64,000 nt of DNA. Source: Herbinix sp. Its GTDB lineage: Bacteria; Bacillota; Clostridia; Lachnospirales; Lachnospiraceae. Made by a program: the position numbers and the translations under genes. The notes beneath the pieces were generated by a model that made no database searches, was not told the DNA's origin, and worked only from the letters and a program-made list of their open reading frames with translations. How positions within the stretch are numbered: position 1 is the first letter of the stretch; each line of letters starts with the position of its first letter. The stretch spans positions 1 to 64,000 of the forward strand of contig JAQSYO010000023.1 in assembly GCA_029256105.1 (NCBI GenBank), read 5' to 3'. Below are positions 33,881 through 42,912 of the stretch, piece by piece.

Positions 33881-33938
33881 GTTGAAGAAAGTGATATACG
33901 ATAAAACTCGAAGTATATTATACGAAAGGATGAATACG

Positions 33939-34943
33939 ATGAACGTATTAGCGATTATACCGGCAAGAAGTGGATCAAAGAGCATTCTACATAAAAACAT
34001 CAGATTATTTAATAGTAAACCTATGCTCGGTTACTCTATTGAACATGCAAAGGGATCAAAATTGATCAATCGGATCATCTTAAGTACGGATAGTGAGGAA
34101 TATGCAAGTATCGGCAGGGAATACGGAGCGGAGGTTCCTTTTTTACGACCGAAGGAATTTGCAAGTGATACTGCTCTGGATGTCGATGTATTCTATCATT
34201 GCTTAGAATTCTTACGAGAGAAAGAGGGCTATCAGGCAGATATTGTAGTACAACTGAGACCAACGTATCCAATACGAAATATTGATGATATAGATGCTAT
34301 GATACAAAAATTATTGGACAATCCCTTATACGATTCGGTACGAAGTATTGCACCGGCAAAAGAGATTCCATTTAAGATGTGGTATAGGCAAGAAGACGGA
34401 ACGATTACACCTATAATAAAAGATATGAAAGAATGCTATAATATGCCAAGGCAGCAGCTGCCCCAGGTATTTTATCAAAATGCATGCATCGATGTTGTCC
34501 GAGGAAGTGTTATACTAGAAGAGCACTCCATGTCAGGAGACAATATTGTTGGGTATGAGATGAATAAAAATTATGACATTGATACAGAAGCAGAATTCAA
34601 ACTAGCGGAAGAGTATATGAAAATTACATCAGGAAATACAAGGTTTGTTTTTGATATTGATGGTGTTATTGCTAAAATTCAAACGGATAATAATTATGCA
34701 TTGGCTGAGCCAAATCAACCAATGATAAATTTAATTAATAAGCTGTATCAAATGGGAAATCAGATTATACTGTTCACAGCTCGAGGATTTGTTACAGGAA
34801 TAGATTGGAAGGAAATAACCGAACATCAATTGAGCAGATGGGGTCTTTTATATCATGAATTACAATTTGGCAAACCAAATGCCGATTATTATATTGATGA
34901 TAAAATGATATCGATTGACAAACTATTTGAATTATTTGAATAA
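33939..34943 (+). CDS. acylneuraminate (nonulosonate) cytidylyltransferase fused to a HAD-like phosphatase domain
   Basis: The protein has 334 residues from the ATG at 33939, eight bases after AAAGGA; the track start at 33831 overlaps maf and is unsupported. Residues 1-~225 form the NeuA/LegF-type CTP transferase (VLAIIPARSGSKSILHKNIRLFNSKPML, with the P-A-R-x-G-S-K nucleotide motif and DVVR metal-site region). Residues ~230-334 are a small HAD domain, with FVFDIDGVIA (D-x-D) as motif I and YYIDDKMIS as the acidic motif. It should make CMP-nonulosonate and may also dephosphorylate a 9-phosphate precursor. The donor would feed the Maf protein. The fusion is unusual but known in related clusters, from memory. 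Confidence 0.88.
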   Translation: MNVLAIIPARSGSKSILHKNIRLFNSKPMLGYSIEHAKGSKLINRIILSTDSEEYASIGREYGAEVPFLRPKEFASDTALDVDVFYHCLEFLREKEGYQADIVVQLRPTYPIRNIDDIDAMIQKLLDNPLYDSVRSIAPAKEIPFKMWYRQEDGTITPIIKDMKECYNMPRQQLPQVFYQNACIDVVRGSVILEEHSMSGDNIVGYEMNKNYDIDTEAEFKLAEEYMKITSGNTRFVFDIDGVIAKIQTDNNYALAEPNQPMINLINKLYQMGNQIILFTARGFVTGIDWKEITEHQLSRWGLLYHELQFGKPNADYYIDDKMISIDKLFELFE

Positions 34944-34990
34944 GGAGAGTTGCTGCAAGTTATAGGTTACTATGCAGCAACTCCTTTTAT
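34942..34990 (+). terminator. hairpin after the cytidylyltransferase, terminator candidate
   Basis: AAGGAGAGTTGCTGCA pairs with TGCAGCAACTCCTT around a 15-nt loop, followed by TTATGTATA. The T tract is short, so read-through is possible. Confidence 0.6.
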
Positions 34991-35146
34991 GTATAATATG
35001 GTGAAAATGGATAATGAAACACAAGAAATTTTACAATCGAAAGAACTTAAATCTAATATTTTAATATATTTTGTCGATATATATGATATAATTAAAAAAA
35101 TAAGTCGAATACATTTTACATAGAATTAGTGATACGGAGGACTAAT

Positions 35147-36649
35147 ATGACGGAGAATAAGAACCTATTCACGGATTTGTTTATCTTTGAAATGGCAAAC
35201 AGTCATCAAGGTAGTGTGGAACATGGAATTGATATTATTAAGGCAATGAGTAGGATTGTGAGAAAGTATAATATAAAAGCTGCTGTAAAATTACAATATC
35301 GTAATCTGGATACTTTTATCCACCCGGATTATAAGGAACGAACTGATGTGAACCACATCCCAAGGTTCATGAGTACTAGATTGAATTTTGATCAGTATAC
35401 CCAGCTTATAGATTCCATACATGAAGAAGGTATGATTGCAATGAGCACTCCGTTTGACGAAGCAGGTGTGGATTGGTGCATGGATCAAGGAGTGGATATT
35501 ATTAAAGTGGCTAGCTGTAGTTCACTTGATTGGCCATTATTAACTAAAATCGCGCAGACTCAGAAACCGGTTATCATTTCGACAGGGGGAAAAACTTTAT
35601 CGGACATCGATAAGCTATATAATTTCTTTACCCATAAAAAATGTGAATTTGCTTTTCTTCACTGTATTGCAGAATATCCAGCTCCGCTAGAACGACTTCA
35701 ATTAGATTTTATTGATCGTATGAATCGCAGGTATCCTGAGGTAACAATCGGATATTCGGGACATGAAGAGCCTAATGATAATATTGTACCAATGCTCGCT
35801 ATCGCAAAGGGAGCCAGAATACTAGAACGTCACGTTGGTCTCCCAACAGATACAATTACTCTAAATTCCTATTCCATGAATCCCGAGCAGGCAGACCGTT
35901 GGGTTAAGGCGGCATTAGATGCGAAAACCATCTGTAAAATAAAAAAAGAGGATGATAAATATATCAGCCAAGAAGAAGTAGATTCACTCCGTTCTCTGAT
36001 GAGAGGGGTATATCTAAATAGAATGGTGAAGCAAGGAGATCCTATTATGCAAGAGGATGTTTTCTTTGCTATGCCATGTCAGGATAAGCAGATGAACAGT
36101 GGAGATTTTACGGAAGGTATCATAGCAAGCAGAGATTATGCAGTTAACGAAGCATTATTGGAAAAGAAAAAGATTACAGATATTGGATTGGTGAGAAGTG
36201 TAGTACATGATGCCAAAGGTATGTTATATGAGGCAGGAATTGCCCTTGGAGATGATTTTGAAGTCGAACTGTCTCATCATTATGGAATGAAACACTTTAG
36301 GCAGGTTGGTGCGATTATCATCAGTATTATTAACCGCGAATATTGCAAAAAGCTATTGGTGATACTACCGGGGCAGAAACATCCAATGCACATGCATAAA
36401 GTAAAAGAAGAGACGTTCCAGCTCCTTTATGGTGATTTGACCATACACCTGGAGGGAAAAGAAAGAACAATGAAAGCCGGGGATATTCAGACCGTTCTCC
36501 GAGAGGAAAAACACTCTTTCACCTCAAATAAAGGAGCAATCTTTGAAGAGGTGTCAACAACGCATATAAAAAATGATTCCTATTATGAAGATTCTATAAT
36601 AAGAGCGTTGGATCCGATTGAAAGGAAGACGATATTAAAGAAATGGTAA
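35147..36649 (+). CDS. NeuB-type nonulosonate synthase with SAF and C-terminal cupin domains
   Basis: The protein has 500 residues from the ATG at 35147 after CGGAGG. Residues ~5-265 form the NeuB TIM barrel (FIFEMANSHQGSVEHGIDIIKA; later MSTPFDEAGVDWC and PVIISTGGKTL). Residues ~285-345 are the SAF domain (GVYLNRMVKQGDPIMQEDVFFA). Residues ~395-475 are a cupin with HPMHMHKVKEETFQLLYGDLTIHLEG, a metal-type HxHxH motif. The barrel condenses phosphoenolpyruvate with an N-acyl-hexosamine. The cupin extension is not part of normal NeuB and may isomerise or bind a sugar. It partners with the fused cytidylyltransferase upstream and is different from the plain NeuB at 57392. Confidence 0.88.
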   Translation: MTENKNLFTDLFIFEMANSHQGSVEHGIDIIKAMSRIVRKYNIKAAVKLQYRNLDTFIHPDYKERTDVNHIPRFMSTRLNFDQYTQLIDSIHEEGMIAMSTPFDEAGVDWCMDQGVDIIKVASCSSLDWPLLTKIAQTQKPVIISTGGKTLSDIDKLYNFFTHKKCEFAFLHCIAEYPAPLERLQLDFIDRMNRRYPEVTIGYSGHEEPNDNIVPMLAIAKGARILERHVGLPTDTITLNSYSMNPEQADRWVKAALDAKTICKIKKEDDKYISQEEVDSLRSLMRGVYLNRMVKQGDPIMQEDVFFAMPCQDKQMNSGDFTEGIIASRDYAVNEALLEKKKITDIGLVRSVVHDAKGMLYEAGIALGDDFEVELSHHYGMKHFRQVGAIIISIINREYCKKLLVILPGQKHPMHMHKVKEETFQLLYGDLTIHLEGKERTMKAGDIQTVLREEKHSFTSNKGAIFEEVSTTHIKNDSYYEDSIIRALDPIERKTILKKW

Positions 36650-36690
36650 GAAATTAAAAACCAATACTACGATGAAAAGATGAAAAAACG

Positions 36691-37887
36691 ATGATATGTA
36701 TACTGAAAGAAATTAAATACTGGAGCCAGGTATTATTATTGCCAATTTACTGGATTTCCTTCCTTATCCCTAGATCAAATAAAATATGGGCATTTGGAAG
36801 CACGTTTGGTAAACGGTTTGCAGATAATCCCAAATATTTCTATTTGTATATGAGGCAAAATTATTATCAAAGCATTGATGCAATATGGATTACAAAGGAT
36901 AAGGATATATTCCGTATGATGCAACAATTCAAGCTCAAGTCATACTATCTATATTCAATTAAGGGAGTTTGGTATTCCTTAAGAGCAGGAATTTATCTGT
37001 ATGATAATTATTCAAAGGATATTAGCTTTCTATTATCTGGAGGGGCTACAAAGATAAATCTATGGCACGGAGTTCCTTTAAAAAAGATCAACAAAGATAA
37101 TAAATTAGATCTTGTACGAAATCCATTAACGAAGGCAACTAGAATGAAATGGGTACTCCGAAGAATGCAGGATGAAAAGCCACATCATTATGTACTTACA
37201 ACATCAAGGTTTCTAGAACCAATTTTTTCATCAGCATTCCAAACCAATAATGTCATTAACTGTGGTTATCCGAGAAATGATATATTAATAGAAAATTGTA
37301 ATTCTAGTTATATGACTATTCAAGAAGAAACTACATATCAAGTCATTAAAAACAGAGATGGTATGCTTAAGAAAATTCTATATATGCCAACCTTCAGAGA
37401 AAGCGAAAGTGAGTTTTTTAACATCGTTAATATGAACGAGTTTGAACAGTTTCTAATAGAAAATAAAATTTTGTTCTGTATTAAACTACATCCGAAATCT
37501 ACAATGAACAAACAGTTCAAAGAATGCAGCTATGAAAACGTGATTGTAATTGATTCGCAAGCTGATCCTTATCCATTCCTAACAATTGTGGATGGATTAG
37601 TTACAGATTATTCCTCTATCTATTTTGATTTTTTGCTAAGAGATAAGCCAATTATATTTTTTCATTATGATCTTGATAGATACCTTCATAATTCGAGAGA
37701 ATTGTATTTTAATTACGAAGAATTTACTCCGGGAATGAAAGCTAAAAATATGGTGGAGCTTGAACAGGCATTATTAAGTCAGGATATCTATCATGAAATG
37801 AGAGAAATAATACGAGATAAAGTTTTTGATTACGTAGGCAGTGCCTCTGAAAGATTATTTAAAATAATTATGGAAACGGTGATATAA
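36691..37887 (+). CDS. CDP-glycerol glycerophosphotransferase family protein (TagB/TagF-like)
   Basis: The protein has 398 residues. ILLLPIYWISFLIPRSNKIWAFGSTFGKRFADN at the start, TKINLWHGVPLKKINKD (the WHG motif) and VTDYSSIYFDFLLRDKPIIFFHYDLDRY (DYSS..D) are the family hallmarks. Family members transfer glycerol- or ribitol-phosphate from a CDP donor to sugars or polymer. Here the next genes build a phosphonate with nucleotide activation, so a CMP-linked phosphonate is an equally good donor candidate. The start has only a weak purine run (GAAAAGATG). The gene ends directly before the next ATG. Confidence 0.85.
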   Translation: MICILKEIKYWSQVLLLPIYWISFLIPRSNKIWAFGSTFGKRFADNPKYFYLYMRQNYYQSIDAIWITKDKDIFRMMQQFKLKSYYLYSIKGVWYSLRAGIYLYDNYSKDISFLLSGGATKINLWHGVPLKKINKDNKLDLVRNPLTKATRMKWVLRRMQDEKPHHYVLTTSRFLEPIFSSAFQTNNVINCGYPRNDILIENCNSSYMTIQEETTYQVIKNRDGMLKKILYMPTFRESESEFFNIVNMNEFEQFLIENKILFCIKLHPKSTMNKQFKECSYENVIVIDSQADPYPFLTIVDGLVTDYSSIYFDFLLRDKPIIFFHYDLDRYLHNSRELYFNYEEFTPGMKAKNMVELEQALLSQDIYHEMREIIRDKVFDYVGSASERLFKIIMETVI

Positions 37888-39702
37888 ATGGAAAATGAAA
37901 ATAGGTATGATAGAAGATTAAAACAGATTATAGAAAAATATCACATGATGCAAAGACCAGCTGGAGATAGTACCATGATTCATAATATTCTCATGGAACT
38001 ATTCAAGACGCGCTGTTCAAATAAAAAAACTGCATTATGGGGAGCCGGTAGGAATAATTCGGAAAATAGCCATGCATCCGTAATAGTCAATAAATATGCT
38101 ACCTATGTTCAGAGTTTAATCTGTATTATCGATTCCTGTGAGGATTTTCATGGTAAGGAGTTTATGCAATTACCAATTATCTCGCCAAGCCAGATACAGG
38201 ATAATGGAATTGACATCGTTATCATAGCTTCGAAATACAGTGCTTCATCAATTAAGGAAGACTTAATAAAATACGCACCAAAATGTGAATATTTGGATAT
38301 TTATGAGGAATTAAAAAAGCGAGATATTATTGTATATCATAAATTCTTTGATGAAAGTTCAATTTACACCCAAATATATGATGCGAAACAAGTTTATAAC
38401 AATGGAGAGGATCAAGAGACAAAGCAAAATGCTCTCAAGGTCCTTATTGGTTTGTATTTATGCATAAAGGATTTCTACTATGCAGAAAAATATATCAAAG
38501 AATATAAGTATAATAACTACGATCAATCACAAAACCTGATTGATATGTTGGATGAAATCAAGCTTTTATTACAGGAAGTAAAGGAAGTAAATAGTAAAAG
38601 AAAAGAGGATATTACTATTTATTTTATTGATTCTCTTAGGGCTATGGATGTATTTGAGAAAAATGAGGGCAAGCTTAATTTTAAGATGCTGAAAAATTAT
38701 ATGGAGAATTCGGCAATTTTTACGAATGCATATGCCACGGGTCCAACTACTTATGAAAGCATGATGGGAATTATCGCAAAGCGTAATTCTTTTGAGAAGA
38801 ATGCTTATGAAAATAATTTTATTTTTGACTATGATGAATTTGATATTTTAAAAATTGCTGAAGAGAAGTCGATGGATATTCGCTTTTATATATCGGAAGG
38901 CTACAGAGTAATTAGAGATAATGATAAGATTAAATATAAAAAGCAGATTTATATGACAGACAAGTTATGGTCCGTAGCTACGGATATGGCTGTTGCTGAT
39001 CAACCAACATTTAACTTTATCTACTTTCCCTGTGAACTTCATTTTCCGTTAATATGTGGTGAGCATCGGAATAAGCCCGAGATACATGGTTTTGTGGATG
39101 TTGGTGTTGTGGATATGTCCTCTTTCATTGAGGCTCAATTTGATGATTGCATTCATTATGTGGATAATGTATTGGAATACTACAGAACCTTTTTCAGTAA
39201 GGAAATGCTTGCAGTATTCTTTAGTGACCATTCTCAGGTAATTTATGATAAGGAAGAACAGAAACCATTTTTTACATATTATAATAATGTTGACCGAAGT
39301 GTCCATGTTACATTCTTTATTAGCAGTAGTAGGGTAGAGCCAAAAGAATATCCTGAATTATTTAGTATGATAGACTTTAATATCTTAATGTCTGGTGTGA
39401 TGAAAGATCGTCAAGTCATTATTCCAGACACTAAGGTAGTAAAATATCAGTATTATAATATTCATAATAAAAAATTGCGTCAGTATGCCATTGAACGAGA
39501 TTTACAGAACTATATTGATGGTATCAATTGTTTTATGTCGGATGAATATATCTATATCATAACCGGTACAGGAAGAGAAGAGGTCTATGATAGAAAGAAT
39601 AGAAAGCAAAACATCATCGCGACAGAAAAAGGTAGATTATTTGCCGAACAGATAAGAACGAATTATAATATTGATTTTCCGGACTTTCTAAAAATTCATT
39701 AG
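37888..39702 (+). CDS. two-domain protein: small Rossmann module + sulfatase/phosphotransferase-fold domain
   Basis: The protein has 604 residues. Residues ~40-150 carry a Rossmann-like module (KKTALWGAGRNN... LICIIDSCEDFHGKE... DIVIIASKYSASS) shared with four other proteins of this island. After a helical linker, residues ~240-560 follow the alkaline phosphatase/sulfatase order: ITIYFIDSLRAMDVF (first metal Asp), NAYATGPTTYESMMGI (nucleophile-type Thr), FPCELHFPL (His) and AVFFSDHSQ (Asp-His metal pair). No signal peptide or membrane helix is seen, so it acts in the cytoplasm, unlike LtaS-type enzymes. It may move or remove a phospho or phosphono group on the glycan; function is inferred only from fold and neighbours. 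Confidence 0.65.
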   Translation: MENENRYDRRLKQIIEKYHMMQRPAGDSTMIHNILMELFKTRCSNKKTALWGAGRNNSENSHASVIVNKYATYVQSLICIIDSCEDFHGKEFMQLPIISPSQIQDNGIDIVIIASKYSASSIKEDLIKYAPKCEYLDIYEELKKRDIIVYHKFFDESSIYTQIYDAKQVYNNGEDQETKQNALKVLIGLYLCIKDFYYAEKYIKEYKYNNYDQSQNLIDMLDEIKLLLQEVKEVNSKRKEDITIYFIDSLRAMDVFEKNEGKLNFKMLKNYMENSAIFTNAYATGPTTYESMMGIIAKRNSFEKNAYENNFIFDYDEFDILKIAEEKSMDIRFYISEGYRVIRDNDKIKYKKQIYMTDKLWSVATDMAVADQPTFNFIYFPCELHFPLICGEHRNKPEIHGFVDVGVVDMSSFIEAQFDDCIHYVDNVLEYYRTFFSKEMLAVFFSDHSQVIYDKEEQKPFFTYYNNVDRSVHVTFFISSSRVEPKEYPELFSMIDFNILMSGVMKDRQVIIPDTKVVKYQYYNIHNKKLRQYAIERDLQNYIDGINCFMSDEYIYIITGTGREEVYDRKNRKQNIIATEKGRLFAEQIRTNYNIDFPDFLKIH

Positions 39703-39715
39703 AAAAGGAGCTGCT

Positions 39716-40441
39716 ATGAAAGCAATCATACTGAATTCAGGTATTGGTAGCCGGCTTGGTTATTATACAAAGGATAAGACAAAATGTATGGTACCTGTTA
39801 AGGGGAATATATCAATTATCCAGCATCAATTAAAGCAGCTAAAGAAAGCTGGTATTACCGAAGTTATTATCACTACCGGTTATATGAGAGAAGTATTGGA
39901 GCAATTTGTTGAAAATCTGGAAGATGAGCTTGAGATTACTTTTGTAAATAATCCGGATTATATAACTACTAATTATATAAAATCATTGGAGCTTGTGGAA
40001 TGTGAAAATGATGATGTTATCCTATTGCATGGTGACTTGATTTTTGAATCTAGGGTTCTTAGTAGTGTAGTAGAAAGTACAAAGAGTTGTATGATAATAG
40101 ACAGGACACTTGAATTACCCTCGAAAGATTTTAAAGCGAAAATGAATTGGGATAGGATTGAAGCAATCGGTATTTCTTATTTTGGTGATGATTGTGTAGC
40201 TGCACAGCCAATGTATAAGTTGTTGCATAAAGACTGGGTTATCTGGAAAAATAGTATTCATGATTTTTGTATAAATGGAAATGATAAGGTCTATGCGGAA
40301 GAAGCTTTCAACAAGGTGTCATCGGAGATGGTATTAATTGGAATTGACATAAACGGACTGTTATGCAATGAAATTGATGATGAGGAAGATTTACATAGAA
40401 TGAGAAGGATATTAGAGAAGGAGGAATATATGAATGAATAA
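39716..40441 (+). CDS. sugar-phosphate-type nucleotidyltransferase (LicC/PntC-like)
   Basis: The protein has 241 residues and an ATG after AAAAGGAG. MKAIILNSGIGSRLGYYTKDKTKCMVPVKG is the NTP_transferase start (G-x-G-x-R with the K-x4-K-C-M-x-P-V motif typical of the LicC phosphocholine cytidylyltransferases). DDVILLHGDLIFE gives the metal-binding Asp. PntC enzymes, which activate aminoethylphosphonate with CTP, belong to this family and neighbour pepM and ppd, as here. I infer activation of 2-hydroxyethylphosphonate or its analogue to a CMP ester. It overlaps pepM by 8 bp. Confidence 0.75.
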   Translation: MKAIILNSGIGSRLGYYTKDKTKCMVPVKGNISIIQHQLKQLKKAGITEVIITTGYMREVLEQFVENLEDELEITFVNNPDYITTNYIKSLELVECENDDVILLHGDLIFESRVLSSVVESTKSCMIIDRTLELPSKDFKAKMNWDRIEAIGISYFGDDCVAAQPMYKLLHKDWVIWKNSIHDFCINGNDKVYAEEAFNKVSSEMVLIGIDINGLLCNEIDDEEDLHRMRRILEKEEYMNE

Positions 40442-41735
40442 AACAGTATATATTGCGATTAGTGCAGATATCCTACATCATGGACATATCAATCTTATTA
40501 ATAAAGCAGCAGAGTTAGGTGAGCTAACAGTTGGCGTATTAACCGATGAGGCGGTTGCCAGTTATAAGAGATATCCGATTTTAACATATGAGGAGCGTTA
40601 TGGAATTATTGCCAGTATCAAAGGGGTTCAACAAGTAGTTCCACAATCGAGTATTGATTATGTTGAAAATTTAGAAAATCTAAAGCCGGATTATGTTGTT
40701 CACGGAGACGATTGGATTGGAAGCATACAAAGCAAGGTTAGGACTAGAGTAATTGATACATTAAAATTGTGGGGTGGAGAGTTAGTTGAGATACCTTATA
40801 CCCAAGGAGTAAGTATTGATAAGTTAAATTCTGTTCTGCAAAAAGAAGGTGTAATGCCAGAATTACGTCGGAAGAGATTGAAGCAACTTCTTAAACTTAA
40901 ACCTGTTGTTAGAGTTTTAGAGGCGCACAATGGATTAAGTGGATTGGTAGTTGAAAATACTAAAGTAATAAAGGATGAAAAAATAGAAAGCTTTGATGCA
41001 ATGTGGCTTTCGAGTTTAACGGATAGTACTGCAAAGGGAAAACCAGATATCGAGTTGGTAGATATGACTTCCAGAATTAGTACAATCAACGAGATAATGG
41101 AGGTCACAAGTAAGCCCATTATTATGGATGGTGATACAGGGGGACAAATCGAGCATTTTGTATATAACGTAAAAACACTTGAGAGAATGGGTGTTTCAGC
41201 AATTATAATTGAGGATAAGATAGGACTAAAGAAGAATTCTTTATTTGGAACAGAGGTAGTTCAAACCCAGGATACGATTGAACATTTTTGCGAAAAGATT
41301 AAAGCAGGCCGGCAGGCGGCGCAGACCGATGAATTTATGATAATAGCCCGATTAGAATCTTTAATATTAAGACAGGGTATGGAAGATGCAATTATTAGAG
41401 CTAAGGCTTATGTCGAAGCCGGAGCTCAAGGAATTATGATCCATAGTAGGGAGAAAACACCGGACGAGATTTTTGAATTTTGTGAAAAATATCAAGAATT
41501 TGGTGCTAATATACCATTGGTTGTTGTACCTACCTCCTTCAATCAAGTATATGAAAAAGAATTTATGGAGCATGGGGTTAGTATAGTTATCTATGCCAAT
41601 CACCTAATTAGAAGTGTATATCCAGCAATGAAGGATACGGCAGAATTAATTTTAACTAATGAAAGATGCTATGAAGCAGACCGAGATATTATGCCAATTA
41701 AGGAAGTACTGACCTTAATACCGGGAGGAAATTAA
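40434..41735 (+). CDS. pepM: phosphoenolpyruvate mutase with N-terminal cytidylyltransferase-like domain
   Basis: The protein has 433 residues. Residues 1-~140 form a TagD/GCT-type nucleotidyltransferase-like domain (YIAISADILHHGHINLINKA with the HxGH motif). Residues ~150-433 are the PEP mutase barrel. The signature EDKIGLKKNS begins at residue ~260 and is diagnostic for PepM over isocitrate-lyase relatives. IMDGDTGG provides metal ligands. It converts phosphoenolpyruvate to phosphonopyruvate, the first step of C-P bond formation. The fused cytidylyltransferase domain is known in some PepM proteins and may take part in nucleotide activation. The ribosome site lies in the end of the upstream gene. 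Confidence 0.93.
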   Translation: MNKTVYIAISADILHHGHINLINKAAELGELTVGVLTDEAVASYKRYPILTYEERYGIIASIKGVQQVVPQSSIDYVENLENLKPDYVVHGDDWIGSIQSKVRTRVIDTLKLWGGELVEIPYTQGVSIDKLNSVLQKEGVMPELRRKRLKQLLKLKPVVRVLEAHNGLSGLVVENTKVIKDEKIESFDAMWLSSLTDSTAKGKPDIELVDMTSRISTINEIMEVTSKPIIMDGDTGGQIEHFVYNVKTLERMGVSAIIIEDKIGLKKNSLFGTEVVQTQDTIEHFCEKIKAGRQAAQTDEFMIIARLESLILRQGMEDAIIRAKAYVEAGAQGIMIHSREKTPDEIFEFCEKYQEFGANIPLVVVPTSFNQVYEKEFMEHGVSIVIYANHLIRSVYPAMKDTAELILTNERCYEADRDIMPIKEVLTLIPGGN

Positions 41736-41738
41736 TTC

Positions 41739-42887
41739 ATGATTAATGTAGAAGATTTATATGAATTCTTACAGGATAAAGGGATTTGCTATTTTACTGG
41801 AGTACCTGATTCTCAATTAAAACCATTCTGTGACTTTATTACACTAAAGCATGGGACTGGGAATCGGCATATCATTGCAGCAAATGAAGGTAATGCGGTA
41901 GCGTTGGCTGCGGGCTATCATTTAGCTACTGGAATGGTCGGTATGGTTTATATGCAAAATTCTGGGCTTGGGAATGCGGTGAATCCAATTACATCTCTAA
42001 CCGATCTTGAGGTATATGGCATCCCTGTAATATATATGATTGGTTGGCGTGGACAGCCAGGTGTAAAGGATGAGCCTCAGCATATAAAACAAGGTAAAAT
42101 TACTCTCGACCTTTTAAAACTTTTAGATATTGAATATATTATATTAACTGAAAATACAACTTTAGAGGATGTTAAAGTAGGCTATTCTGATATCTTTGAG
42201 AAAGCTATAAAAGAAGGAAGAAGCGTAGCCTTTGTAGTGGAGAAGGATGCATTTGAAAATGCAGGTAAAACAGTAAATAATAACACAAACTGTATGACGA
42301 GGGAAGAAGCCATTCAGATAATTGTAGATTTTCAGGATAAAGATGATATCATTGTGTCCACTACTGGAAAAACTTCTAGAGAATTATTTGAATACCGTGA
42401 GGCTAAGGGTGAGGGTCATGAGAAGGATTTTCTGACCGTAGGTTCCATGGGACATGCGTCCATGATAGCCACAGCTATCGCTGAGAATTCTGCAAGAAAG
42501 GTTTGGTGCATTGATGGAGATGGAGCTTTAATTATGCACACCGGTGCTGCAGCTTTGATAGGATGTAGAAAACCGAAAAATCTTTATCATATTTTATTGA
42601 ATAATGGTGCTCATGAAACTGTTGGTGGGATGCCTACCATTTCCTATTCTATTGATTGGGTAACAGTGATGAATGCACTAGGCTATCAGAAATCGTACAA
42701 AGCCTCAACAAGAAAAGAGTTATATGATATTCTCTCCGTGGCTAGGTTATCCGAGGGGCCGATATATATTGAAATACTGTTAAATGTGTCCTCTAGGGAA
42801 AACCTTACTAGGCCAACAATTAAGCCAATTGATAATAAAAAAGAATTTATGAGGTTTGTCAAAAATAATGCAGTAAGTTCCAAATAA
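41739..42887 (+). CDS. ppd: phosphonopyruvate decarboxylase
   Basis: The protein has 382 residues and an ATG after GGGAGGAA. The N-terminal TPP-enzyme domain (CYFTGVPDSQLKPFCDFI... NEGNAVALAAGYHLATG, with the catalytic Glu) and the C-terminal cofactor motif IDGDGALIMHTGAAALIG (from residue ~258) through HILLNNGAHETVGG are diagnostic of Ppd. It decarboxylates phosphonopyruvate to phosphonoacetaldehyde and pulls the unfavourable PepM reaction. It starts 3 bp after pepM, so the two are translationally coupled. Confidence 0.95.
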   Translation: MINVEDLYEFLQDKGICYFTGVPDSQLKPFCDFITLKHGTGNRHIIAANEGNAVALAAGYHLATGMVGMVYMQNSGLGNAVNPITSLTDLEVYGIPVIYMIGWRGQPGVKDEPQHIKQGKITLDLLKLLDIEYIILTENTTLEDVKVGYSDIFEKAIKEGRSVAFVVEKDAFENAGKTVNNNTNCMTREEAIQIIVDFQDKDDIIVSTTGKTSRELFEYREAKGEGHEKDFLTVGSMGHASMIATAIAENSARKVWCIDGDGALIMHTGAAALIGCRKPKNLYHILLNNGAHETVGGMPTISYSIDWVTVMNALGYQKSYKASTRKELYDILSVARLSEGPIYIEILLNVSSRENLTRPTIKPIDNKKEFMRFVKNNAVSSK

Positions 42888-42912
42888 ATAAGTAAAGATA
42901 ATGGGAGGAATC

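Noticed and set aside
33831-33938. Upstream start of the cytidylyltransferase overlapping maf
   Set aside because: The nucleotide-binding motif begins right at the later ATG, which has a good ribosome site; the extra residues come from the maf 3' end in another frame.
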